NCBI GenBank assembly: GCA_945788625.1
Contig: CALZMQ010000008.1
Location: forward strand, 45,210 to 109,209
Direction of reading: 5' to 3'
Length of the DNA: 64,000 bases
Origin: an uncultured Woeseiaceae bacterium
GTDB taxonomy: Bacteria; Pseudomonadota; Gammaproteobacteria; Steroidobacterales; Woeseiaceae
The notes below the pieces were generated by a model. It was not told where the DNA came from and searched no databases. It was given only the letters and a program-made list of their open reading frames with translations. A program made the translations under genes and the position numbers. This document shows positions 33,725 to 42,303 of this stretch, piece by piece (the stretch's first letter is position 1; every line of letters starts with the position of its first letter).

Positions 33725-35961
33725 TCGAATTACTCCTCAAAGCGACCATAATGGCCATTGCGGCGTCGATGGCGGTGGCACTATGGCGCTCGCGCCACGA
33801 TCGATTGGGCAAGATCGGGCGCGCTGGTGACATTGCATTCTACGGCGCCATCTTTATATCCGCGGCCAAGTTCATCGATGTCGTAGCTATTCTCGCATTG
33901 CAGCGCTCATCGGCGAGCCCGCTCGTAATCAAGTACGCCGATCTTCTGGCCACGGCCATCGTCACGCTCGGCATCGTACTGTTCGCGGCCAGCCTGTTGC
34001 GCTGGATCGACGCCGGAAGATGCCTCTCGTCGACTACGGACCTGGCGGTCAAGCGGGGAGAGCGGCTGCAGAAAGGTTACAACGAACGTGGATTGGCGTT
34101 ATCGACCGTGCCGGCAATTCTCTACCGCGGCCGAGGCGCCATCGGCGACAAGAATGCGCGGTACGAATTCCTCAATGACAAGATTCGCGAGATACTGGGT
34201 CACGCGCCGGAGACGCTTGAAAACGACCCGGCGTTTATGCTCCGGATAATGCACCCGGAAGATCGCCGGCATTATGGCGAGGGAGAATACCTCGAAGTAG
34301 TGATGCGGCCGCGGTCCGTACTCGAGCATCGCTTCCTGCATGAGAATGGCGAGTATCGTTGGATTCGGCGACACATCACGCGCGTGAATGATGAGCACGG
34401 CGAATTCAAGGAACTCGTCGGCTGCGCATTCGATATCACGGACCTGAAAGACGCTGAAACCCGGCTGCAGAACTTCCTCGATTCGGCACCGGACGCAGTC
34501 GTCACCGTTGACAAGGACGGCCTGATCGCACTGGCGAGTACGCGCGCCACGCATATGTTCGGGCGACCCAGGGAAGAACTGATCGGGCAGCATTACACAG
34601 TGCTTGTACCCGAACAGGACGGCACGAATCACGCTGAGCTGCTGGCCACTGATGCGGAATGCGCCGCGAACTGCGAGGGCTGTCCCAATACCGAGCTGGA
34701 TGCAGTGCGCAAAGACGGCACGACCTTTCCGGTCGAAATCAACGTCAGTGAAATTCAGGGTGTCGACAGTCAATTCGTAGCGCTGGCCATACGCGACATC
34801 ACCCTTCGCAGGGAGACTCAGGCGAGGTTGCACCAGGCGCAGAAAATGGAAGCGGTAGGGCAGCTAACGGGTGGCATCGCTCACGACTTCAACAACATGC
34901 TGTCGGTCATCATCGGTAATCTGCAAATGCTCAAGCAGTCGGATATCGGCGATCGCTGCAGGCAGTACATCGAATCCGCTATGGGTGGCGCCGAGCGCGC
35001 CACGGACCTGACCAACCGCTTGCTGGCTTTCTCGAGGCAACAGGTTCTCGCACCCAAAGTCGTCGAGATCAACAAGCTCGTCCACGGCATCGAGTTCCTC
35101 CTGCGCCATACGCTTGGCAGGGAGATCTCTTTGGAAACGTCGCTGGCCGATGATCTGTGGCGAGTCCGCATCGATCCGGGCGAACTCGAAAACGCCCTCG
35201 TAAACCTGGCGATAAACGCGCGTGACGCGCTGGACGACGGCGGACGACTGCTCATCGAGACGTCGAATAAGGTAATCGACGAGCGTGACGTGACGCAAAA
35301 CGACCTGGCGCCCGGGGATTACGTACAAGTGAAGATCTGCGATAACGGCACGGGTATTGCGGACGATGTCCTTCCGCACATATTCGATCCCTTTTATACG
35401 ACCAAGGAGATCGGAAAGGGCACCGGGTTGGGGCTCAGCATGGTGTACGGATTCGTCAAGCAGTCTCGTGGACACATCAAGGTTGACAGCAGCCCCGATG
35501 CAGGCACGGCGATGACCGTGTATCTGCCTCGTTACGTGGCGACAAGCGCTGAAACGGCGGATGGTGGAAGCGGCCAGACCGGAGCGAGCAACCGGAATGA
35601 ACGCATCCTCGTCGTTGAAGACAACAAGGCGATCAGGGAGATCGTCGGCAGGCAATTGAAGTCTCTCGATTACGAGGTGTTGCAGGCCGCTTCGGGCCCG
35701 AGCGCGCTCGAGTTGCTCAATGGCGACGCGGCGGACATCGACCTGCTGTTCACGGACCTCGAGATGCCGGGCGGCATGACGGGTATCGAACTTGCAGCGG
35801 TCATGCGGCAGCGAAATCCGAATTTGAGAGTGCTGTACACGTCCGGGCATTCGAGCACCGGGCTGGTGGATAGTGAGTTGCTTTCGCCGGACGACATTGT
35901 CCTGAGCAAACCGTACCCGAAAGAGACGCTTGCGCAATCCGTTCGTGGCGTTCTCGGCTAG
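33721..35961 (+). CDS. Hybrid sensor histidine kinase (PAS-PAS-HisKA-HATPase-REC)
   Basis: A 746-residue membrane kinase. Three N-terminal hydrophobic segments (about 4-22, 38-60, 73-95) are followed by PAS (about 125-245, with a YRWIRRHITRV PAC segment) and PAS (247-365). The phosphotransfer helix has His388 in GGIAHDFNNMLSVIIGN. The ATPase domain has LENALVNLAINARDAL (N box), ICDNGTGIADD (G1), DPFYTTKEIGKGTGLGLSMVYG (F and G2). The C-terminal receiver carries Asp679 in LLFTDLEMPG. A CX5CX2C cluster (AECAANCEGCPN, about 313-322) in the second PAS could bind metal or a thiol cofactor. It overlaps the degenerate receiver gene. The HDFNN subclass often feeds hybrid phosphorelays. Confidence 0.95.
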   Translation: MIELLLKATIMAIAASMAVALWRSRHDRLGKIGRAGDIAFYGAIFISAAKFIDVVAILALQRSSASPLVIKYADLLATAIVTLGIVLFAASLLRWIDAGRCLSSTTDLAVKRGERLQKGYNERGLALSTVPAILYRGRGAIGDKNARYEFLNDKIREILGHAPETLENDPAFMLRIMHPEDRRHYGEGEYLEVVMRPRSVLEHRFLHENGEYRWIRRHITRVNDEHGEFKELVGCAFDITDLKDAETRLQNFLDSAPDAVVTVDKDGLIALASTRATHMFGRPREELIGQHYTVLVPEQDGTNHAELLATDAECAANCEGCPNTELDAVRKDGTTFPVEINVSEIQGVDSQFVALAIRDITLRRETQARLHQAQKMEAVGQLTGGIAHDFNNMLSVIIGNLQMLKQSDIGDRCRQYIESAMGGAERATDLTNRLLAFSRQQVLAPKVVEINKLVHGIEFLLRHTLGREISLETSLADDLWRVRIDPGELENALVNLAINARDALDDGGRLLIETSNKVIDERDVTQNDLAPGDYVQVKICDNGTGIADDVLPHIFDPFYTTKEIGKGTGLGLSMVYGFVKQSRGHIKVDSSPDAGTAMTVYLPRYVATSAETADGGSGQTGASNRNERILVVEDNKAIREIVGRQLKSLDYEVLQAASGPSALELLNGDAADIDLLFTDLEMPGGMTGIELAAVMRQRNPNLRVLYTSGHSSTGLVDSELLSPDDIVLSKPYPKETLAQSVRGVLG

Positions 35962-35970
35962 GAGTGACAA

Positions 35971-36297
35971 GTGACGATCCCGACCCTATCAGGGAAAACC
36001 GGATACCGAACAAGGCGCGACGACCTCGCGATTCAGGTTTTGTCCGATATTCCGGAAGTCGTGATCGGAGCAAGATTACTCATGCTGACGACCGGTTTCG
36101 CCACCGCGGAAACGACTAACCGCTCAGCAAGGATCCGGCTATGGCCGGCATTGGCGACAAAGCCGCCCGCGTATTCTCTGCCAGGCTCGAACACAGTCTG
36201 GCCCCCTGGTGCGTCATGCGGGCGCTGCCAATCTGCTGATTCTGCTCACGGACGAGCAGGCGGGTTTTATTTCTCCGAGCGGGGGGGCGCCGCATGA
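35971..36297 (+). CDS. Doubtful 108-residue frame between kinase genes
   Basis: This stretch lies in the 332-bp gap between two kinase genes. A GTG at 35971 has GGAG immediately upstream and the frame ends with ATGA overlap into the next gene, both signs of a real operon gene. But the protein (rich in Arg, Ser, Thr, Pro, Gly; no hydrophobic core) resembles no family and has a composition like a shadow frame. If it is not coding, the gap is an unusually long spacer or the remnant of a degraded gene. I give it low weight. Confidence 0.3.
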   Translation: MTIPTLSGKTGYRTRRDDLAIQVLSDIPEVVIGARLLMLTTGFATAETTNRSARIRLWPALATKPPAYSLPGSNTVWPPGASCGRCQSADSAHGRAGGFYFSERGGAA

Positions 36298-38282
36298 ATT
36301 TCGGCACATATAATCCGGGCCTTGTGGCACTGTCTTTCGGCGTCGCCGCCATTGCAAGCTGGACGGCACTCGAACTGGCCGGTCGCGTGTCAACGCTAAG
36401 CGGCAGAATCGAAGCGATTTGGCTGGCTGCGGGCAGCTTCTCGATGGGCTTCGGAATCTGGACCGTACATTTTGTCAGCATGCTCGCGCTCGGCCTGCGC
36501 CTGCCGCATTCCTACGATCCGTCCCTGACCGCGCTGTCTCTGCTGCTCGCAGTCGCTGCCTCGACTTGCGCCATCTGGATCGCTTCGCGGAAATCGGTGA
36601 ACCCGGCGCGTATCGGCGTTAGCGGATTGCTGATGGGTGGGGGCTTTGCCGGCGTGCACTATACCGGAATGGCCGCTGTGCAAATGCAGGCGGAGGTTGT
36701 CTATGAGCCGGCAGGGCTCGTCACCTCCGTAGTCATCGCGATAGCCGCCGCAACCGCGGCCATATGGATCATATTTTCCCTGCTTCACCGCGTTTCGAGC
36801 AAGACCCGATTGCCATGGTACAAGGCAGGTGCAGCCCTGATATTGGCGTCGGCAATCTGTGGGACACATTACACGGGAGTGGCCGCTGCAACGATTGTGC
36901 CTTTCGAGAATGCGCTGATACTCAACGCAAGTCTCGGGGATTCGGCATTTGCAGGCGTTCTTGCAATAGCCGCATTGATAATTCTCGGAATGACGTTGCT
37001 GACGATTTCGTTCGACAATCGGGTTGCGGCCGAGCAATCGCGAGGTTCGGCAGCGCAAGAACAGGCGAATCAGCTCAGCGCCTTGCTCGACGAGTCCTTG
37101 AACGAGTTTTATGTGATCGACATCCCGACCTTGCGTATCGTGAACGTCAATAAAGGCGCGTGCGAACATCTCGGATACCAGGCGGACGAGCTGAAGTTGA
37201 TGACGCCGATGGATGTATGCGTCGGGCTTACCGAAGACGCGTTCTGCGACGCCGTCGAGCAACTGGCCGATGGCACGCACCGGACCAACGTGCTGGAGTG
37301 CGTCCACCGCCGGGCGGATGGTTCCACGTATCCGGTGGAAGTCAATTTGCAATTGTTCCTGATGCACGGGCGGCCGGTTGCACTGGAAATCGCATCCGAC
37401 ATCACCCGGCGCAAATCACTCGAGGAGCAGCTCGCCCAGGCGCGCAAGCTGGAGTCGATCGGCCAGTTGGCGGCGGGTATCGCGCACGAAATCAACACGC
37501 CCGCGCAATACGTAGGTGATAACACGCGATTCATCAAGGACATGATGGGCGACGTTCTGGAACTGATCAACGCGTCACAACGGCTGTACACGGCAAACCG
37601 CGAGTTCTCCGTCACGCCGGAGTTGTTGCTGGAATTGCGCGACCTTCTGCAGGCGGTGGATCCGGAATACCTTGCCGAAGAGATTCCGGCCGCAATCGAC
37701 CAGTCGCTTGACGGCATTTCGCGCATTTCATCGATCGTGCGGGCAATGAAGGAATTCTCACATCCAGGCAGCAAGAGCCACGAGCACGTCGATATCAACA
37801 GGGTAGTCCAGAATACGATTACCGTTGCGGCGAATGAATGGAAATACGTTGCCGAAGTCGAGACGGACCTCGCGGCAGACCTGCCGTCAGTCCCCTGCAT
37901 GTCGCAGCAGATCGGTCAGGTAATTCTCAACCTGGTCGTCAATGCCGCGCAGGCGATCCGCGATAATCGGGAGGAGGGATCGACTGCAAAAGGCACGATA
38001 TCCATTGGTACCAGGCGCAGCGCGGATCATGTGGAAATTCAGATCAGCGATACGGGCGGCGGTATTCCGGACAGCATCAAGGATCGCGTTTTCGATCCGT
38101 TTTTTACCACCAAGGAAGTTGGTAAAGGCACAGGACAGGGCTTGTCGATTGCCTACAAGACCATTGTCAAGGGTCACAATGGTGATTTGTCTTTCGATTC
38201 AAAAGCGGGAGTGGGAACGACATTTGTCATCTCGCTGCCACTCACTGTCGACCTGAAAGATGCGATGGAGGAGGTCGCATAA
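36294..38282 (+). CDS. MHYT-domain sensor histidine kinase
   Basis: A 662-residue kinase with seven membrane helices at the N-terminus forming an MHYT domain. Its repeated signatures are [13 protein letters not shown] (51-63), [13 protein letters not shown] (114-126) and ICGTHYTGV (188-196), proposed to coordinate copper and sense diatomic gases or redox state. A PAS domain follows (about 262-372). The kinase core has His398 in [18 protein letters not shown], the N box [14 protein letters not shown]1 [10 protein letters not shown] and G2 [12 protein letters not shown]. There is no receiver; the downstream receiver-output genes are likely partners. The stop overlaps the next ATG by one base. 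Confidence 0.94.
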   Translation: MNFGTYNPGLVALSFGVAAIASWTALELAGRVSTLSGRIEAIWLAAGSFSMGFGIWTVHFVSMLALGLRLPHSYDPSLTALSLLLAVAASTCAIWIASRKSVNPARIGVSGLLMGGGFAGVHYTGMAAVQMQAEVVYEPAGLVTSVVIAIAAATAAIWIIFSLLHRVSSKTRLPWYKAGAALILASAICGTHYTGVAAATIVPFENALILNASLGDSAFAGVLAIAALIILGMTLLTISFDNRVAAEQSRGSAAQEQANQLSALLDESLNEFYVIDIPTLRIVNVNKGACEHLGYQADELKLMTPMDVCVGLTEDAFCDAVEQLADGTHRTNVLECVHRRADGSTYPVEVNLQLFLMHGRPVALEIASDITRRKSLEEQLAQARKLESIGQLAAGIAHEINTPAQYVGDNTRFIKDMMGDVLELINASQRLYTANREFSVTPELLLELRDLLQAVDPEYLAEEIPAAIDQSLDGISRISSIVRAMKEFSHPGSKSHEHVDINRVVQNTITVAANEWKYVAEVETDLAADLPSVPCMSQQIGQVILNLVVNAAQAIRDNREEGSTAKGTISIGTRRSADHVEIQISDTGGGIPDSIKDRVFDPFFTTKEVGKGTGQGLSIAYKTIVKGHNGDLSFDSKAGVGTTFVISLPLTVDLKDAMEEVA

Positions 38283-39487
38283 TGCGCGTGCTCTTCGTCG
38301 ACGACGAACCTAACATCCTGAGCGGCATTCGACGCATGTTACGGTCGATGCGCGGCGAATGGGAAATGGAGTTCGTCAACAGCGGCGCGGAAGCGATTGC
38401 GAAATTCGAGTCCGATCCATGCGATGTCATCGTCAGCGACATGCGCATGCCCGGCATGGACGGCGCGCAATTGCTGTCACTGATCAAGGACAAGTTCCCC
38501 GGCGCGATACGCATCGCTTTGTCGGGAGAGACCGAGCAGAGCATGATCTATCGCTGTGTTCAGCATGCCCACCAGTACCTGGCCAAGCCCTGCGAGGCAG
38601 GTGTCCTCGTCGATGCTGTGCGTCGCGCATGCATGCTTCAGGGTCTGCTCGAAGACAGGCAACTCGCGAATCGGGTCAAGGACATGTCATCGATCCCGAG
38701 TCTGCCGGAGCAGTACGACCGGATCATGACTGAGCTGCAATCGCCGCACGCGTCGTTGCGAAATATCGGCCAGATTGTCGAAGCCGATGTCGCTATGACG
38801 GCAAAGATCCTGCAACTCGTCAATTCCTCGTTTTTCGGGCTGTCCCAGCATGTGTCATCGGCGGCACAGGCCACGATGTTGCTGGGCGTCGACGTCATCA
38901 AGACGCTGGTACTGACTTCGGGCGTATTCTCGAAATTCGACGAGAGCGTCAGCGCCAAGGTCGATCTGCAGGGAATCTGGTCCAGGAGTACCCGGGTAGG
39001 ATCGCTCGCCAAGAAGATCGCATTGCAGGAAACACGCGACAAACAGATGGCGGACTACGCGTTCATGGCGGGCACATTAATCGACATCGGACAGGTCGTA
39101 CTGGCGGCCAACATGGCCGACGAGCTGGCGGATGCCTGGCATTCGGCGCAAGACTCGGGGAAAGCCGACTGGATGATCGAACGCGAAATATTCGGCCAGA
39201 GCCACATGGAGGTCGGCGCATATCTCGTCGGTCTGTGGGGCCTGCCCAATCCAATTATCGAGGCGGTGGCTTATCATCACACGCCTTCAGTCTATGCAAG
39301 TACGGAATTCTCGCCTTTGACGGCGGTACATGTGGCACTGGTGATCGTAACGACCAACGGCCCCGACGAGAATGTGGACGTCGACTCCGAGCACATCGAG
39401 AAATTGAATCTCACGGCACAGATGCCTGAGTGGGAGGCGATGTACCTGGAATCGGCGGCTGAGAGTGAGGGAATATCAGATGAATGA
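38282..39487 (+). CDS. Receiver-HDOD response regulator
   Basis: A 401-residue protein. Residues 1-120 form a receiver with Asp53 in VIVSDMRMPGMDG and the KPCE lysine. Residues about 135-380 form an HDOD domain, with the signature ADVAMTAKILQLVNSSFFG and a degenerate HD region (VAYHHTPSVY). HDOD proteins lack hydrolase activity and act as signalling scaffolds, often near c-di-GMP or chemotaxis proteins. The gene is tightly packed between the MHYT kinase (1-bp overlap) and the receiver-HD-GYP-like gene (8-bp overlap), so all three are cotranslated. Confidence 0.93.
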   Translation: MRVLFVDDEPNILSGIRRMLRSMRGEWEMEFVNSGAEAIAKFESDPCDVIVSDMRMPGMDGAQLLSLIKDKFPGAIRIALSGETEQSMIYRCVQHAHQYLAKPCEAGVLVDAVRRACMLQGLLEDRQLANRVKDMSSIPSLPEQYDRIMTELQSPHASLRNIGQIVEADVAMTAKILQLVNSSFFGLSQHVSSAAQATMLLGVDVIKTLVLTSGVFSKFDESVSAKVDLQGIWSRSTRVGSLAKKIALQETRDKQMADYAFMAGTLIDIGQVVLAANMADELADAWHSAQDSGKADWMIEREIFGQSHMEVGAYLVGLWGLPNPIIEAVAYHHTPSVYASTEFSPLTAVHVALVIVTTNGPDENVDVDSEHIEKLNLTAQMPEWEAMYLESAAESEGISDE

Positions 39488-40619
39488 GAAAGTACTGTTC
39501 GTTGACGACGAACAGAATGTGCTGCAGTCGATTCGACGAACGCTTCGCGGGCAATTCGAGATCGAAACCGCCACCAGCGGCGACGAGGCGCTGCAATTAT
39601 TTCGCGCCGGCAATCAGTACGCCGTCATCGTGTCGGACATGCGCATGCCCGGTATGAACGGCGTGGAACTCCTGTCCGAGGTCAAGAAGCAATGGCCCGA
39701 CAGCGTTCGCGTGATGCTGACGGGAAATGCAGACCAGGCAACGGCGGTTGACGCGGTCAATCACGGAGACATTTTTCGCTTCCTCAACAAGCCCTGCGAC
39801 TCGACCATGCTCAGCCAGGTCGTGCGCCACGGCATTCGCCAGCACCAGCTGCTTACGGCTGAACGGGATCTGCTCGAAAACACCCTGCGGGGGAGCATCA
39901 AGGCGCTGGCGGAGGTCCTGTCGCTCACCAATCCGGAGGTCTTCGGCCGCACGACCCGCTACAAGCGCCTTATGAAACGCCTCGCGACGGCCATGAAGCT
40001 GCCCGACCTCTGGCAGCTCGAAAGCGTGGCGCTCTTGTCGCAGATGGGATGCGTAACGATTCCGGAGGAACTCGTCAGAAGAAAGATCGGCGGCCATCCA
40101 TTGCCCGCCGACGAAATGGAGGCGTTCGCCGTGCACGCAAAGGTCGGTGCCGATCTACTCGGTGCGATTCCTCGACTGGATGCGATCGCGGAATCGGTAC
40201 GTTACCAGGAACGCGAGTTTGGCGGCGGCGGCCACCCGGCGAATGGCCCGAGCGGCAAGGATATCCCGCTCGGTGCGCGACTCATGAAAGTAATCCTGGA
40301 TTTCGACGCGTACGAGGCCTCCGGTGCAAGCGCGCCGGAAGCGCTCGTCTGGCTGAAACAGAACCAGGAACGATACGACCCGAGTGTCATCGCGGCGCTC
40401 GAATCGCTGCTCAAAAAGTCGAACGGCGGGCCGCCGAAGCTGCAATCGGTTGTGGGCCTTACGGACAAGATGATTCTCGCCAAAGACGTTCGCACCTCCG
40501 ATGACGTTCTGCTGGTCGCAAAGGGACAGGAAACGACGTTGTCGGTGCGCCGCCACCTGCAGAACTTCCACGCCCAGGGCCTGATCGACAACGAGGTGCT
40601 CGTCACCTGCGGCACGTGA
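39480..40619 (+). CDS. RpfG-like receiver with degenerate HD-GYP domain
   Basis: The protein has 379 residues from ATG 39480, whose ribosome-binding site GAGGGA lies inside the preceding gene. The receiver is intact (Asp53 in VIVSDMRMPGMNG, KPCD). The second domain follows the RpfG layout but has lost key residues: the HD motif position reads ALLSQMGCVTIPEEL where ALLHDIGKIGIP is expected, and the GYP position reads FGGGGHPANGP. Catalysis of c-di-GMP hydrolysis is therefore unlikely. A PilZ-free C-terminal region of about 70 residues follows. It probably acts as a phosphorylation-controlled binding or docking protein. The VRYQ..FGGGGHP segment is still recognisable. Confidence 0.9.
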   Translation: MNEKVLFVDDEQNVLQSIRRTLRGQFEIETATSGDEALQLFRAGNQYAVIVSDMRMPGMNGVELLSEVKKQWPDSVRVMLTGNADQATAVDAVNHGDIFRFLNKPCDSTMLSQVVRHGIRQHQLLTAERDLLENTLRGSIKALAEVLSLTNPEVFGRTTRYKRLMKRLATAMKLPDLWQLESVALLSQMGCVTIPEELVRRKIGGHPLPADEMEAFAVHAKVGADLLGAIPRLDAIAESVRYQEREFGGGGHPANGPSGKDIPLGARLMKVILDFDAYEASGASAPEALVWLKQNQERYDPSVIAALESLLKKSNGGPPKLQSVVGLTDKMILAKDVRTSDDVLLVAKGQETTLSVRRHLQNFHAQGLIDNEVLVTCGT

Positions 40620-40689
40620 GCCGTTGCGGCAGCGCCGGGACTCTTTGCTACTATAGGTACGGTTTGCACAGATAGGGGCAATCGCGGCT

Positions 40690-42303
40690 GTGACACTCAT
40701 TCGCGTCGACGAACTGCGCCGGGCGTCCACGGGTTTCGTCATCCTTATTGTCGCCGCGGCGTTCGCGGCCGTGTTTCCTGCTGCTGTCAGCCTGCCGGAT
40801 TCCACAGCCGTACTGTTCCGGCCCATGGCCGGGTTGCTGGTCGGTGTCCTGCTGGTCACCGAAGTCAGATACTGGTGGCTCGTATGCCTGGTCGTCGCCG
40901 CCTTCGAAGTCCTTTCCGCAATCGGCCCACTGACATTCGATGCGCAACCCGGAACGCTGGCGGAGGTTTTTACCTGGTTCGTAGTACTCGTCCCCGCTTG
41001 CTGGCTCCTCAGACAGCGCTACGCTGACGGTCTCGCGCTCGATCGCGTGTCTCCCGGTCTTCGCGACTTCATGATATTCGCTCTGTTCGCAGGCATATCC
41101 GTCGGGTTGTTGCAGCTTGCGATGGCATCACTGGCCGGGACAGTGCCGACACCAGGCAGCGCCTGGTTGCAGCGGGGCGTATCGCTCGGCGCATCGGTCC
41201 TGCTCGTCGCACCTCCCATTGTCGCGTGGCCCGGTTTACAGAACCAGCGGTCGCCGGCAGTTTCTCTTGGGATGCTGGAGTTACTTGTCGTGGCCCTGGT
41301 TATCAGCGCGCTGGTCGCGCTGGCAGCATTCGCATCTTCGATGGTTTCGCAAGGCCTCTATGTCTTTTTGCCGGTAACGTTGCTGTGGGCCGCGGTTCGC
41401 TTCGAGTTGCGCTCCGCGGCGCTGCTCCCGCTCTGGACTGCGGTGAATATCGCCGTTGCACAGCGCACGGGTGCCGGTCCGTTCGAATACGCCGCCGCCG
41501 ATGCATCAATTCAGGCGCTGGCATCGACAGTGTACGTTTCTATCTGCGCGATAGTGCTCCTGTTGATATCCGCGCTCGTTGCCGGGCGTCCGACGTCGCA
41601 GCCGGCGGACAATCAGAAGCAAGAGACCCCCGTCGAATCCAGTCGGCAAGACGCGTTCGCCTCACATGTAGCCGGTCTGGTGCACGACTGGAACAACCAC
41701 ATGCTGGTGCTGTCGTTTCAGAAGGACGAACTCGAGGAACGCGCGGCGTTGGATCATTCTCTTGATGGCAGCGTAGACGCCCTGGCGACGATCGTCGTTG
41801 ACGGGCGGCGGCTGGCGATAGATCTGGCCGATTTTGCGCAACGCGAGGCAAGACCGGAAGCGTGCTGCGACCTCAATGAAGCAGTCTCGACCGGCGCCGA
41901 ACTTGCCAGGCATGTATTGCCGCCAGGTAAGCAGTTGGTCGCTTTGTGCGGCAATTGCAACGGTCCGCTGGTCAGGGCTGAACCGGCGCATTTGCGCCAG
42001 ATCGTCCTCGTCCTCGCCCTGCGTGCGGGTGAATCAATGGGCGCAGCCGGCGGGACTATCGTCATCGAAGTCGATGGGCCAATGCCTGGGGAACTCAATG
42101 GCAGGCGCCGTGCAATCGCGACGATAACGGTTACCTGCAAGGGCCCGGGATACACCCGGATCGAACAGGAGGCTTCGGTGCTCGGCCTGTCTCTGGTTCA
42201 ATGCCTGGTGGACATCCTGGGCTGGACGATGGAAAACAGGTCAGCAGAGAGTCCGGGTAACGTGGTAATCGTCACCCTGCCCACTATTGCCGCTGTCGTC
42301 TAG
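40690..42303 (+). CDS. MASE1-type membrane histidine-kinase-like protein, ATP site degenerate
   Basis: A 537-residue protein with a MASE1-like membrane domain of about eight helices (10-300) and a C-terminal kinase-like part. The dimerisation helix AGLVHDWNNHMLVLSF keeps the histidine. In the ATPase domain the N box is altered (IVLVLALRAGESMG in place of NLxxNAxxA) and the G1 motif reads TCKGPGYTRI rather than DxGxG; only GLSLVQCLVD remains of G2. It is probably a pseudokinase or adaptor. The start is GTG at 40690, 70 bp after the preceding gene. The last 63 bp overlap the end of the oppositely oriented EAL gene. Confidence 0.85.
   Translation: MTLIRVDELRRASTGFVILIVAAAFAAVFPAAVSLPDSTAVLFRPMAGLLVGVLLVTEVRYWWLVCLVVAAFEVLSAIGPLTFDAQPGTLAEVFTWFVVLVPACWLLRQRYADGLALDRVSPGLRDFMIFALFAGISVGLLQLAMASLAGTVPTPGSAWLQRGVSLGASVLLVAPPIVAWPGLQNQRSPAVSLGMLELLVVALVISALVALAAFASSMVSQGLYVFLPVTLLWAAVRFELRSAALLPLWTAVNIAVAQRTGAGPFEYAAADASIQALASTVYVSICAIVLLLISALVAGRPTSQPADNQKQETPVESSRQDAFASHVAGLVHDWNNHMLVLSFQKDELEERAALDHSLDGSVDALATIVVDGRRLAIDLADFAQREARPEACCDLNEAVSTGAELARHVLPPGKQLVALCGNCNGPLVRAEPAHLRQIVLVLALRAGESMGAAGGTIVIEVDGPMPGELNGRRRAIATITVTCKGPGYTRIEQEASVLGLSLVQCLVDILGWTMENRSAESPGNVVIVTLPTIAAVV

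Noticed and set aside
34864..35970. 368-residue minus-strand frame opposite the hybrid kinase
   Set aside because: It is antisense to intact HisKA, HATPase and receiver motifs, and no start signal is visible.
40624..40654. Promoter TTGCGG-N19-TACTAT before the MASE1 gene
   Set aside because: The 19-bp spacer is too long and the -35 is weak; read-through from the operon is sufficient.
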